From NCBI GenBank assembly GCA_050290225.1, contig JBNKHG010000036.1, positions 62,001-126,000 of the forward strand: DNA of 64,000 nt, written 5' to 3'. Position numbers and translations under genes: made by a program. The notes under the pieces were generated by a model. That model was not told the origin of the DNA. It ran no database searches and saw nothing but the letters and a program-made list of their open reading frames with translations. Positions 52,930 through 61,096 of the stretch are shown here, piece after piece. The DNA comes from JBNKHG01 sp050290225 (GTDB lineage Bacteria > Pseudomonadota > Gammaproteobacteria > Pseudomonadales > Cellvibrionaceae). Positions within the stretch are counted from its first letter, which is position 1, and each line of letters starts with the position of its first letter.

Positions 52930-54405
52930 CTAATTGTTAACTTGTGAGGGCTTGTCTTCATGCCTGAACTCCATCGACTGCATAAAGTCCTCAATAAAAT
53001 AAGCCGCCAGGTCGGATCTACCGGAAAGACCGGCCTTTTTGTAAACGGTCTGTGCCTGTTGCCGAACGGTTCGCTCACTGGTACCTCTCAGTTTGGCGAT
53101 CTCCTTGAATCGCAGCCCCTTGAGCATGAGCAAAGCGATCTCACTTTCCGCTGAGGACAACTCCCATGTTTCGAACTCTTGTTCAATCTGAGCATGAATA
53201 CCCGCAAGGGCTTTTTCTAGCTCCTCGGCACGCAAATTGGCTTCGCCGGTCGCCTCTTCGAAGGCATGCTGCAGTCCTTCCTCCCTACGGCGAGCCCGGG
53301 AATGCAGGTAGTACATCAAAACAACGAGTACAATGGACAGCACACCGAGAGCCAGGGCCCAAGCATAACGACGCAACAAGACATGACTAATGATCTTCGC
53401 GTCCCCCTGATTGGTCTGCTGCAGATCGGCCAGGTCCCGGGCTGCGTTTTGCTGTTCTGACTCAATGAACTCGGAGAACTCGGGCCCGCTCAGGTAGGCA
53501 TCCTGCCAATGATGCTTTTTCAGGATTTGTTGCCATTCGGCACTGCGCACCATCTGATCAATGGCTGAATTCAGTGACTGCAGAGAAGCGGCATCGATAC
53601 CCGGCGCCGCAAAAACACCCCTCCAGTTACGCCGTTCCATTCTGGTTCCGAGGTCGGAAAAACTCGGTGCATCGATATACGTCAGATTGTCTTTGCTCGA
53701 CACCACTATAATGCGAAGCCGGCCGTCATTCACGAGACTTTCGAATTCACTATAACCGCTGATGCCTGCGGCAAAGGTTCCTCCGGCCAGCGCGATTCCG
53801 ACTTCACCTCCTCCTGGCAGAGCCGTGTAATGCAATTGTGAAGGCGACACTCCCAATGCCCGTGCCAACTGCAGCAGCATCATCTCATCGCCGCCACCTC
53901 GAGAGCCACCCACCCAGGACATGGCTTCTGAGGCGGAGAGCATGGACTCGATCAGATCGTCGGCGGTTTTGATTTTCGACGATGCGGGAACAGCCACAAC
54001 CGTGTTGTCCCAGGTCAGGCGAGCCAAAGGAGTTGTGTCTAGAAGCGAAATCGTTGCTCGATGTGGCACCACGGCACCGACGGTGAATAAACCTCCTATC
54101 AGCAAAGCATTGCCGTCTCCCCTTCTTGAGGAAACGAATTGTGCCAGACCGATCAATCCCCCCGCCCCCGGACTGTATTCTATTGCCACTGATTCAGCCA
54201 TGCCTGCTTGCTTAAGCGCCTGCGCCATGGCCGTTGCCGTCAGATCCCAGCCGCCGCCGCGTGCGGCGGGTACGAGAATCGACAACTGCCGCCCCTGAGC
54301 CACTACAGACGGGGGTACAACCCAGGCTCCCATCAGTAGCAGAACTGCCATCAAACTTCTCCCAAAGCGCTCAAAGGAATTCTTAGAGTTAGGGTTAATA
54401 CTCAC
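52930..54405 (-). CDS. TctC-type solute-binding domain fused via one TM helix to a LuxR-type HTH
   Basis: 491 residues with an unusual order. Residues 1-37 form a signal/anchor segment (MAVLLLMGAWVVPPSVVAQG). Residues 38-335 are a TTT-family (TctC/Bug) solute-binding domain (SILVPAARGGGWDLTATAMA, YSPGAGGLIGLAQF, SWVGGSRGGGDEMMLLQLA). One TM helix follows at 347-367, then a basic stop-transfer (SRARRR), a coiled-coil stretch at about 370-412, and a LuxR/GerE helix-turn-helix at 414-475 (LSSAESEIALLMLKGLRFKE, then IAKLRGTSERTVRQQAQTVY). So the binding domain should be periplasmic and the HTH cytoplasmic. The GTG start at 54405 has GGGAGC upstream. It lies downstream of tctCBA on the same strand, 272 bases away. 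It is probably a membrane-bound one-component sensor of tricarboxylates that controls the transporter; this is inferred. Confidence 0.9.
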   Translation of the reverse strand: MSINPNSKNSFERFGRSLMAVLLLMGAWVVPPSVVAQGRQLSILVPAARGGGWDLTATAMAQALKQAGMAESVAIEYSPGAGGLIGLAQFVSSRRGDGNALLIGGLFTVGAVVPHRATISLLDTTPLARLTWDNTVVAVPASSKIKTADDLIESMLSASEAMSWVGGSRGGGDEMMLLQLARALGVSPSQLHYTALPGGGEVGIALAGGTFAAGISGYSEFESLVNDGRLRIIVVSSKDNLTYIDAPSFSDLGTRMERRNWRGVFAAPGIDAASLQSLNSAIDQMVRSAEWQQILKKHHWQDAYLSGPEFSEFIESEQQNAARDLADLQQTNQGDAKIISHVLLRRYAWALALGVLSIVLVVLMYYLHSRARRREEGLQHAFEEATGEANLRAEELEKALAGIHAQIEQEFETWELSSAESEIALLMLKGLRFKEIAKLRGTSERTVRQQAQTVYKKAGLSGRSDLAAYFIEDFMQSMEFRHEDKPSQVNN

Positions 54406-54611
54406 GTAATCAAGCTCCCACTTACTTCTGAATTTATAATTAGTCCGACCCCATGGCCTCTACCGACAGAAATTTTCATTTTACCCCGACATAATCAATT
54501 ATGGTGCTTTTTCTGTTTTTTCCAAAGCGTGAACAGCATGCAGACTCCCGGTTCACAGACAGGGGACGAGAGGAAAGTGCTTGAATAGAGGTTACCAGAT
54601 CGAACGGTAGC

Positions 54612-54664
54612 CTGCGGTCACAGGGGTTGTAACAGACCGCAGACCCGGACACGCTGTGTCCGGG
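54612..54664. terminator. Two adjacent perfect hairpins after tctA
   Basis: CTGCGGTC/GACCGCAG (54612-54619, 54635-54642) and CCCGGACAC/GTGTCCGGG (54644-54652, 54656-54664) lie between tctA and the TctC-LuxR gene. They are GC-rich but without a T-run on the minus strand, so they may be terminators, RNA-stability stems or operator sites. Confidence 0.5.
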
Positions 54665-54677
54665 ATTTAAGAGATTG

Positions 54678-56189
54678 TCAGTGTTCGGTCGCGGCGTTCA
54701 CTCGCAGGCTTGCTTGAATACGCCACAGAATGGGGCCTACAAGTACCACCGTAGCCAATACCCAAAACAGAATACAAAGCGGGCTGCTGAAAAGGATGGC
54801 CGGATCACCGTCGGATATGGACAACGCCCGGCGCAAATTCTGTTCCATCAATTCGGCCAATACAAAACCAAGGATTATGGGTGCCGTCGGAAATTCCAGT
54901 TTGCGCAAGATATAGCCCACAAGACCCAGCACCACCATCATGATCAGATCAAACGTCCCGCTATGCACCCCGTACACGCCGACAAAACTGACTGCCGCGA
55001 TAATTGGCACCAGAATTGAGTTAGGAATCGCCAGCATACGCGTAAACAGTCCAATAAGCGGAATGTTCATAATGAGCAGCAACACGTTGGCGACAAACAA
55101 CGATGCGATCAACCCCCAGACGATGTCGGGTTGGGTTTCGAACAGCAGTGGTCCCGGTGTAATGTTGTACAGGGTCAGGGCTCCCAGCATGACCGCAGTC
55201 GTGCCGCTGCCAGGTACTCCGAGCGTCAGCATGGGTATGAAGGATCCACAGGCCGAAGCATTATTCGCTGCCTCGGGGGCCGCGACTCCACGAACATCGC
55301 CCTTGCCGAATGTGCCCTCCTTATCGTTTAGGTGCTTTTCGCTCGTATATGCTACTGCGCTGGCGACGGTGGCCCCCGCACCGGGTAGCGTACCGATACC
55401 GAACCCCATCAGGGCCGAGCGGATCATTGTAAACACCGATCGGAAAAACTCCTTGGCATTGAATAGCAATCTCCCGGAGACCTTGACAGCCGATTTGCCG
55501 GTATGGGTTTGTTCCAGCATGATCAGGATCTCACTGATTGCAAATAGTCCGATAACCACGACAATAAACTGGATCCCGTCACTCAGATGCACATTGCCGA
55601 AAGTCAACCGATAAACGCCAGAGCCCGAATCAATGCCGATCATTGCCAGCGACAGCCCCATGAAGCAACCCAATAGGGCCTTTACTGGTTTGCCCCCCAG
55701 CATGCCACCCAAGGTGGCAATGGCAAAAACCATCAGTGCGAAGTATTCGGCCGGACCAAAGTTTAAAGCCCATTTGGCCAGCAGCGGCGCAAACAGCGCA
55801 ATGCCAATGGTGGAAAACAGAGCACCGATGAACGATGAAACGGCCGAGATCGACAATGCTACGCCGGCCAGACCCCGCTTTGCCATTGGATGGCCGTCTA
55901 GTGTAGTCATAATGGCGCCGGCGTCACCGGGGACATTTAGCAGTATGGCGGAAATACGGCCACCGTATTCACAACCCATATAGACTGCGGCCAGCAGAAT
56001 CAAGGAGGATTCAGGCGGCAGGTGCATTGCGAAGGCCAGCGGTAGCAGTATCGCCACACCGTTAATCGGCCCCAGACCGGGTAATAGGCCGAGCACTGTG
56101 CCTGCAAAACACCCAAGGGTTGCCAACAGCAAGTTATCCGGTTGCATTGCCACCAGAAATCCCTGCCCCAGATGGGAAAAATTATCCAT
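54678..56189 (-). CDS. tctA: Tripartite tricarboxylate transporter, large membrane subunit
   Basis: 503 residues, about 11-12 membrane helices. Family landmarks are LLPGLGPINGVAILLPLAFA, EYGGRISAILLNVPGDAGAI and FGIGTLPGAGATVASAVAYT, with LTLGVPGSGTTAVMLGALTL in the second half; the GxGPxxG-type loops recur in both halves. It is the main permease of the TTT system, which imports citrate or other carboxylates using a cation gradient with a periplasmic binding protein. It is third in tctCBA, starting 3 bases after the tctB stop. The substrate is not determined by sequence. Confidence 0.95.
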   Translation of the reverse strand: MDNFSHLGQGFLVAMQPDNLLLATLGCFAGTVLGLLPGLGPINGVAILLPLAFAMHLPPESSLILLAAVYMGCEYGGRISAILLNVPGDAGAIMTTLDGHPMAKRGLAGVALSISAVSSFIGALFSTIGIALFAPLLAKWALNFGPAEYFALMVFAIATLGGMLGGKPVKALLGCFMGLSLAMIGIDSGSGVYRLTFGNVHLSDGIQFIVVVIGLFAISEILIMLEQTHTGKSAVKVSGRLLFNAKEFFRSVFTMIRSALMGFGIGTLPGAGATVASAVAYTSEKHLNDKEGTFGKGDVRGVAAPEAANNASACGSFIPMLTLGVPGSGTTAVMLGALTLYNITPGPLLFETQPDIVWGLIASLFVANVLLLIMNIPLIGLFTRMLAIPNSILVPIIAAVSFVGVYGVHSGTFDLIMMVVLGLVGYILRKLEFPTAPIILGFVLAELMEQNLRRALSISDGDPAILFSSPLCILFWVLATVVLVGPILWRIQASLRVNAATEH

Positions 56190-56192
56190 TAT

Positions 56193-56636
56193 TCAGCTCC
56201 AGACCCGCCCCAGAGGCAGGGTCACCTGCAACAGGCCGTTAAAGAAGAAATATCCGCTGACACCGATAATCAGCCCCGTTACCACTCCGGTTACCCAGCG
56301 CCCCCCAAAGAGCCTGGAAACCACGATGACCATTGCGGTCGTAACAAGTGGAAACCCCAGTTGCTCAAATAAGGTGGTGTATGCCAGAAACGTCGCGATC
56401 AATAACCCTCCCTTTGCCAACAAAGCTGTCGATGGCCATTGAATATCGCGGTCCGGACTGATCAGCATCATGCCACTGCAAATACCCATCAACACGGCCA
56501 ACAGTATTGGAAAGGCCTTCGGCCCTAACGGCTCATAGGAGAACGGTACGTTCAGATGCCACATCTGGTAGACAATAAGACCACAAATACCCAGGCATAC
56601 GCTGGCAAAAACCCTGTCGCTCATTTGCCACCCCAT
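56193..56636 (-). CDS. tctB: Tripartite tricarboxylate transporter, small membrane subunit
   Basis: 147 residues with four hydrophobic helices (FASVCLGICGLIVYQMW, FPILLAVLMGICSGMMLI, GLLIATFLAYTTLFEQLGFP, VTGVVTGLIIGVSGYFFFNG). The LGPKAFP turn after the first helix and size match TctB, the poorly conserved small subunit of TTT transporters. It lies 2 bases after the tctC stop and 3 bases before the tctA start, so all three are translated from one message. Confidence 0.92.
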   Translation of the reverse strand: MGWQMSDRVFASVCLGICGLIVYQMWHLNVPFSYEPLGPKAFPILLAVLMGICSGMMLISPDRDIQWPSTALLAKGGLLIATFLAYTTLFEQLGFPLVTTAMVIVVSRLFGGRWVTGVVTGLIIGVSGYFFFNGLLQVTLPLGRVWS

Positions 56637-56638
56637 AT

Positions 56639-57697
56639 TCAGTAGGTTTTACCCATAGGTCTATCGGACTGGCTGGTCTGGTATTCATCAACGCCTCCGG
56701 CCAAACCAAATTCTTTGAGTAGTTTCCTATACATTGCCATGCGCTGTTTGATCTCGGCATCGAGGACTGCGCCCGTTTTCGCATAGGGAAACATGCCGAG
56801 CCGGCGGCGCATATCATCAAATTGAGGGTCTGCCAACATAGTGTCGAACCGTCTTACCCACCAAAGATATTCGGCGTCACCCACCTCCGGACCCGTATAA
56901 AAGCCACGCAATATTGGCCAACTCACGTCATAACCCTGCTCCCTCGCGGTCGGTACCTGATCGAACGGAGCCGGCAAACGCTCGTCGGACATCACCGCCA
57001 GCACCCTCAACTGACCGCCCTCAAGAAGACCTTGAACCTCGGAAATATCGCCCGAATAGACCTGAATATGCCCCCCCAACAAGGCGGTTTGAGCTTCTCC
57101 ACCTCCTTCAAAAGGCACATAACGCATGGCACGATAATCAACTCCGGCTGCGCGGGCGATGACTGCACTCTTCATCCAGTCCTGACTCCCCACAGTACCA
57201 CCGGAGCCGAATACAGTGGCCGTCGGGTCCGATTTCAGTGCTTCGATCAATGCTCCCAGGCTCTGATAGGGTGAATCTGCGCGAACGGCCAACATACCGT
57301 AGTCAACACCGGCGGCAGCGATCCAGCGAACATCGTTCTCGGTATAGCGTCCGAATTTGTGCTGGGCGAGATTCAACAGGGACCCTCCCGAGAAGGCCAC
57401 GATCAGGTCGCTATCTCGCGCACGTTGAGCGATCACCGTGTTGTAGGCAACCGCTCCAATCCCCCCAGGCTGGTAAGTCACACGCATCGGACGCGATAGC
57501 AAATTCAACTCAAGCAAGCCTTTTTGTGCCAGTTTACAGGTCAGATCGAAACCGCCACCGGGTTTTGAAGGCGCAATGCATTCCGGTCTCTGTGGGGAAG
57601 CGGGATCGTCACTTGCGGTCTTATCACCGCCTGTGTCTATACCGCATGCTGTCAGCAACACGGAAATGAGAATTGAATACAAAACACGACTGGACAT
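56639..57697 (-). CDS. tctC: TTT-family solute-binding lipoprotein
   Basis: 352 residues. The signal peptide ends in a lipobox (SVLLTACGID, Cys about 18), so unlike classical soluble TctC it should be a membrane-anchored lipoprotein. The Bug/TctC fold shows CIAPSKPGGGFDLTCKLAQK, YQPGGIGAVAYNTV and FGSGGTVGSQDWMKSAVIAR. It captures a carboxylate in the periplasm and delivers it to TctAB. Two Cys in the mature part (ECIAP and LTCKLA) could form a disulfide. It is first in the operon. The sensor-like fusion protein at 52930-54405 carries a related binding domain. Confidence 0.94.
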   Translation of the reverse strand: MSSRVLYSILISVLLTACGIDTGGDKTASDDPASPQRPECIAPSKPGGGFDLTCKLAQKGLLELNLLSRPMRVTYQPGGIGAVAYNTVIAQRARDSDLIVAFSGGSLLNLAQHKFGRYTENDVRWIAAAGVDYGMLAVRADSPYQSLGALIEALKSDPTATVFGSGGTVGSQDWMKSAVIARAAGVDYRAMRYVPFEGGGEAQTALLGGHIQVYSGDISEVQGLLEGGQLRVLAVMSDERLPAPFDQVPTAREQGYDVSWPILRGFYTGPEVGDAEYLWWVRRFDTMLADPQFDDMRRRLGMFPYAKTGAVLDAEIKQRMAMYRKLLKEFGLAGGVDEYQTSQSDRPMGKTY

Positions 57698-58248
57698 TTT
57701 TCTAACCTATCTGAATCTTTATCGATAATTTAAGGAGACTTGGACTCTAGTGCCATCCGCCAAGTGCCGGAAATCGATTTGCAGCCGGGTTTCATACCCC
57801 GGCATACCCTCATACTACAAAAGACGGATTGGCGCAGACCTCTGTCAAGTGGCGTAAATTGGCTTAAAATTGCCTGAATTGCCTTACTAATGATCGGCTT
57901 GTGAGCTGGAACCGAGAGGTAACTCTGGGAATGACCACCCGCTCATTGGCATATACCGGCTAAAGCCTGCCTCCCTGGTAACTTGCCTGAAACCACCAAA
58001 CGGGGCCGTATCTGAAGCAGGGTAGACCGTCATCGAGTTGTTCGAGTGAGTACTTTCCAGCGCCCTCCTCCGAGGCGCATGACAAAATATCGGAGTTGGT
58101 GGCCTGCTACGTTCTTGAATTCGAAGTAACCAGTGTTTACGAGTAGGTGACTGAAGGGATGGGCCCGGTGCTGGCCAAAACCTGCAAGGGTAAATCAAGT
58201 TTGTTTCTGGATGCGTAAAATCCCGTGGATAATGCTCTCCCCCCCTTT
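57698..58248. other. 551-base region without a convincing gene
   Basis: Upstream of tctC and containing its promoter. The only long frame, 57887-58198 on the minus strand (103 codons), is Pro/Arg/Ser-rich with no ribosome site and looks spurious. On the plus strand a broken frame reads ISELVACYVLEFEVTSVYE, stop, VTEGMGPVLAKTCKGKSSLF, stop, which may be a decayed gene end. I do not recognise it. Confidence 0.45.
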
Positions 58249-58566
58249 CTATCGGGTGAGTTTTTTCAAAAATACGGTAATTTCCCGTTCCACCTGTTTG
58301 TCTCCGTTGGTGCGAGCGACTTTGAGACCTTGCTGAAAGGCGCGAATCGCATCGGCATTCTGTCCCAAGGCCTGATAGCTGCGGCCCAACAATTTCCAGG
58401 CGGCCGAGTGCGCCGGCGCTTGTTCAACGCAGATCGTCAAATGGCGCAAGGCGTTACGGAAAGACTTTTGATTGAAATAAGCGCTACCCAAGCCAAACCG
58501 CAACAAGTAATTATCCTGCCCCTGGGTTAACATGGCTTCAAGCCGCTCCACCATAGTATCAGTCAT
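58249..58566 (-). CDS. Small TPR-repeat protein
   Basis: 105 residues made of tetratricopeptide-like helical repeats: NYLLRFGLGSAYFNQKSFRN, then LRHLTICVEQAPAHSAAWKL and LGRSYQALGQNADAIRAFQQ. The alternating A/G/Y/P pattern of TPR helices is clear over about 2.5 repeats. No signal peptide, so it is cytosolic; the role is protein-protein interaction of unknown partner. It lies about 207 bases downstream of sufT on the same strand. It may be cotranscribed with the suf genes, but the gap is larger than within the operon. Its C-terminal KKLTR is basic. Confidence 0.85.
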   Translation of the reverse strand: MTDTMVERLEAMLTQGQDNYLLRFGLGSAYFNQKSFRNALRHLTICVEQAPAHSAAWKLLGRSYQALGQNADAIRAFQQGLKVARTNGDKQVEREITVFLKKLTR

Positions 58567-58772
58567 TATCCCATCCCATCATAAACGTTTGCGGTTCGGG
58601 AGCGTTTGCAGTTCGGGAGAAGGATTACCTGTCTTCCGTCTGCAAGTGTTGTAAACGCCAACACCATAAACAGCGTCTTGCGGCAACATAGTGCAGTCTC
58701 TGGAGTTTTCGCTGGATCCGTCGCCTCGATGGCCGACTGTCACGCTTCAACCGGATGACTCCTTATACTTGC

Positions 58773-59318
58773 CTACAACAGTCCTAATTCCAGCTTGGCA
58801 GCCTCGGACATCCGCTCAAGACTCCAGGGCGGATCGAAGACAATGTCGACATTGGCAGCCTGCACCTCTGCCAAGCTCTTCAGTTTTTGCTTGATCTCTT
58901 CCGCGATTACTGCGCCCATGCCGCAGCCGGCGGCGGTCAACGTCATACGTACGTCCACTTGCGACCCACCTTCGGACAACTCCGAAATGCGGCAGTCATA
59001 CACCAGTCCCAGTTCCACAATATTGACTGGAATTTCAGGGTCGTAGCAGCTGCGCAGACAAGCCCAAACACGCTCTTCCAGCGTGGCATTGCTACCCAGC
59101 GACAGTGTCGGGTCTGAGTATCCCTGGCCCCGAGGATCGATATCCCGGGCGGCAATCTGCGCCAAATTTCCATTGACGTTGACGGTAACCTTGTCGCCGA
59201 GCGACTGGACCACGGCGACTACGGTGCCACGTTGAAGCCACACAGGTATACCTTGCGGCACCAGGATCGCATCACAATCTCTTTGCAGTGTGATCAATTT
59301 TGTTGTCATCTTCTCCAC
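58773..59318 (-). CDS. sufT: SufT-type iron-sulfur assembly factor (DUF59/MIP18-like)
   Basis: 181 residues. The C-terminal half is a DUF59 domain: RVWACLRSCYDPEIPVNIVE, LGLVYDCRI and RMTLTAAGCGMGAVIAEEIK, with the conserved DPE(I/V)PV.IVELGLVY and T..GC motifs. The N-terminal half (LVPQGIPVWLQRGTVVAVVQ) is the extension found in the SufT group. SufT helps mature Fe-S proteins, particularly under high demand, as shown for Staphylococcus aureus SufT. It is the last gene of the sufBCDSUT run, 28 bases after sufU. A second ATG at 59309 is possible. Confidence 0.93.
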   Translation of the reverse strand: MEKMTTKLITLQRDCDAILVPQGIPVWLQRGTVVAVVQSLGDKVTVNVNGNLAQIAARDIDPRGQGYSDPTLSLGSNATLEERVWACLRSCYDPEIPVNIVELGLVYDCRISELSEGGSQVDVRMTLTAAGCGMGAVIAEEIKQKLKSLAEVQAANVDIVFDPPWSLERMSEAAKLELGLL

Positions 59319-59346
59319 CTCACCCAGTCGGCTGTCGATGCCCGCG

Positions 59347-59802
59347 CTATTCTGTGGTTACACAACCAGATGCGCCACTCAGTGCACCTTTCAGCGCATG
59401 CCAGACCAGGGTGGCACATTTGACGCGGGCGGGAAATTCGCTCACGCCACCCATCACTGCCAGTTTGCCCAGTGCCTGCCGCTCTTCCGAATCCAGTCTG
59501 CTGGTCGTCAGCAGTTCGTGCATCGGCATGAACAAGGCCAGGGCTTCGGTTGTGTTTTTACCCAGCAAATGTTCCGTTAGCATGGACGCCGAAGCCATGG
59601 AAATCGCGCAGCCCTCACCGCTGAAGGCGATATCCTGAATCACATCGTCTTTTACGCGCAGATAGAGAGTGAGCTTGTCACCACACACTGGGTTGTAACC
59701 CTCCTGACGATGAGTGTGATCCTCCAAACACTTAAAATTGCGCGGGTGACGCGCGTGGTCGACAATCAACTCCTGGTAGAGTTCACGCAGCTCAGTGTTC
59801 AT
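59347..59802 (-). CDS. sufU: SufU-type scaffold / sulfur-transfer protein
   Basis: 151 residues of the NifU/IscU N-terminal family, SufU branch. Three conserved Cys occur in NPVCGDKLTL, GEGCAISMASASML and RVKCATLVWHAL, with an Asp in CGD; in Bacillus SufU these bind Zn and accept sulfur from SufS. The ~18-residue insertion between the second and third Cys, typical of SufU against IscU, is present (LGKNTTEALALFMPMHELLT). It overlaps the sufS stop by 11 bases, so it is translationally coupled to it. Gammaproteobacteria more often use SufE or SufA, which makes SufU a useful lineage trait. Confidence 0.94.
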   Translation of the reverse strand: MNTELRELYQELIVDHARHPRNFKCLEDHTHRQEGYNPVCGDKLTLYLRVKDDVIQDIAFSGEGCAISMASASMLTEHLLGKNTTEALALFMPMHELLTTSRLDSEERQALGKLAVMGGVSEFPARVKCATLVWHALKGALSGASGCVTTE

Positions 59803-61096
59803 CGAAGAATTTCCTCACCAGCTGCAATCCCTTTACCAGCGCATCAATGTCGGCGTGGGTATTGTAGAGCGCCAACGAGGCACGAGTGGTGGCCGGTACA
59901 CCAAAACGGTCCATCACCGGCATGGCGCAGTGATGCCCGGCGCGCACGGCTATGCCCTCCTTATCGAGAATGGTGCTTATGTCGTGGGGATGCACACCTG
60001 GCAGCACGAAGGAGAGAATACCGGCCTTGCGCTGCGCCGTCCCTATTAATCGCAGGCCCTCCACCTCGCCCAGACCGGCAGTGGCATAGGCCAACAGTGC
60101 CTGCTCGTGACGTGCGATTGCACTCATTGTCAGCCTGTCTAAATAGTCGATCGCGGCACACAAGCCGATGGCGCCGGCAATATGGGGCGTACCGGCCTCA
60201 AACCGGTGGGGCAGGTCATTGTACTCGCTGGCTTCAAAGGTGACCCGGCGAATCATCTCCCCGCCCCCCTGCCAGGGTGGCATCGCCTCCAGCAACCGTT
60301 GACGCCCGTAGAGCGCACCGATGCCTGTGGGTCCGTACATCTTGTGCCCCGACAGAGCGTAAAAATCACAATCCAGCGCCTGCACATCCACAGGCATATG
60401 ACCGACTGCCTGGGCGCCATCCACCAATACCGGAACTGCCTGGGCGTGGGACAGTCGGACAATGTCCTCGACCGGATTGATGGTGCCCAGCGCGTTTGAG
60501 ACCTGGGTCACCGCTACCAGCCGTGTGCGTGCATTCAGTAGCGCGGTGAACGCCTCCAACATTAACTCGCCGGCATCGTTTATCGGAGCTACCCGCAACC
60601 GTGCTCCGGTTTGCTGCGCGACCAATTGCCAAGGCACGATGTTGGAGTGATGTTCCATGGCAGAGATGAGGATCTCATCCCCGGCAGAAAGTTGCGGCCG
60701 CAGGTAGCTCTGGGCGACAAGGTTGATCGCTTCGGTCGCACCGCGCAAGAACACGATCTCCTCGCACGAGCGAGCGTTGATAAAGGCTCGCAATGTCTCC
60801 CGCGCCCCTTCGTAGGCCTGGGTCGCACGGACGCTCAGCGTGTGCAAACCCCGGTGGACGTTGGCATTATCCCGCTCATAGTAGAGTCGCAGTGCCTCGA
60901 TCACCGGTTGCGGCTTTTGGGTGGTGGCGGCGTTGTCCAGATACACCAAGGGATGGCCCGCTACTGTCTGGTCAAGGATAGGAAAATCCTTTCGGGCTTC
61001 CAGAAAACGGTCGCTAGCACTGCTCCGGGCGTTTCCGTCAGCACGTCGCCCGTCCGATACATAAGAGAGTTCTTGTTCAACGCTGTGGTCGGTCAT
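59792..61096 (-). CDS. sufS: Cysteine desulfurase SufS
   Basis: 434 residues of the class V aminotransferase fold, group II desulfurase. YLDNAATTQKPQPVIEAL at the start, AMEHHSNIVPWQ, the PLP lysine in YALSGHKMYGPTGIGALYGR, and the catalytic Cys in RAGHHCAMPVMDRFGVPATT with the short extended lobe typical of SufS. It releases sulfur from cysteine and hands it to SufU. About 25 extra residues precede the conserved DFPILDQTV start. It overlaps sufD by 4 bases (ATGA-type) and sufU by 11, in one operon. Confidence 0.96.
   Translation of the reverse strand: MTDHSVEQELSYVSDGRRADGNARSSASDRFLEARKDFPILDQTVAGHPLVYLDNAATTQKPQPVIEALRLYYERDNANVHRGLHTLSVRATQAYEGARETLRAFINARSCEEIVFLRGATEAINLVAQSYLRPQLSAGDEILISAMEHHSNIVPWQLVAQQTGARLRVAPINDAGELMLEAFTALLNARTRLVAVTQVSNALGTINPVEDIVRLSHAQAVPVLVDGAQAVGHMPVDVQALDCDFYALSGHKMYGPTGIGALYGRQRLLEAMPPWQGGGEMIRRVTFEASEYNDLPHRFEAGTPHIAGAIGLCAAIDYLDRLTMSAIARHEQALLAYATAGLGEVEGLRLIGTAQRKAGILSFVLPGVHPHDISTILDKEGIAVRAGHHCAMPVMDRFGVPATTRASLALYNTHADIDALVKGLQLVRKFFDEH

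Noticed and set aside
57887..58198. 103-codon minus-strand frame upstream of tctC
   Set aside because: Pro/Arg/Ser-rich, no ribosome site, no domain; treated as non-coding.
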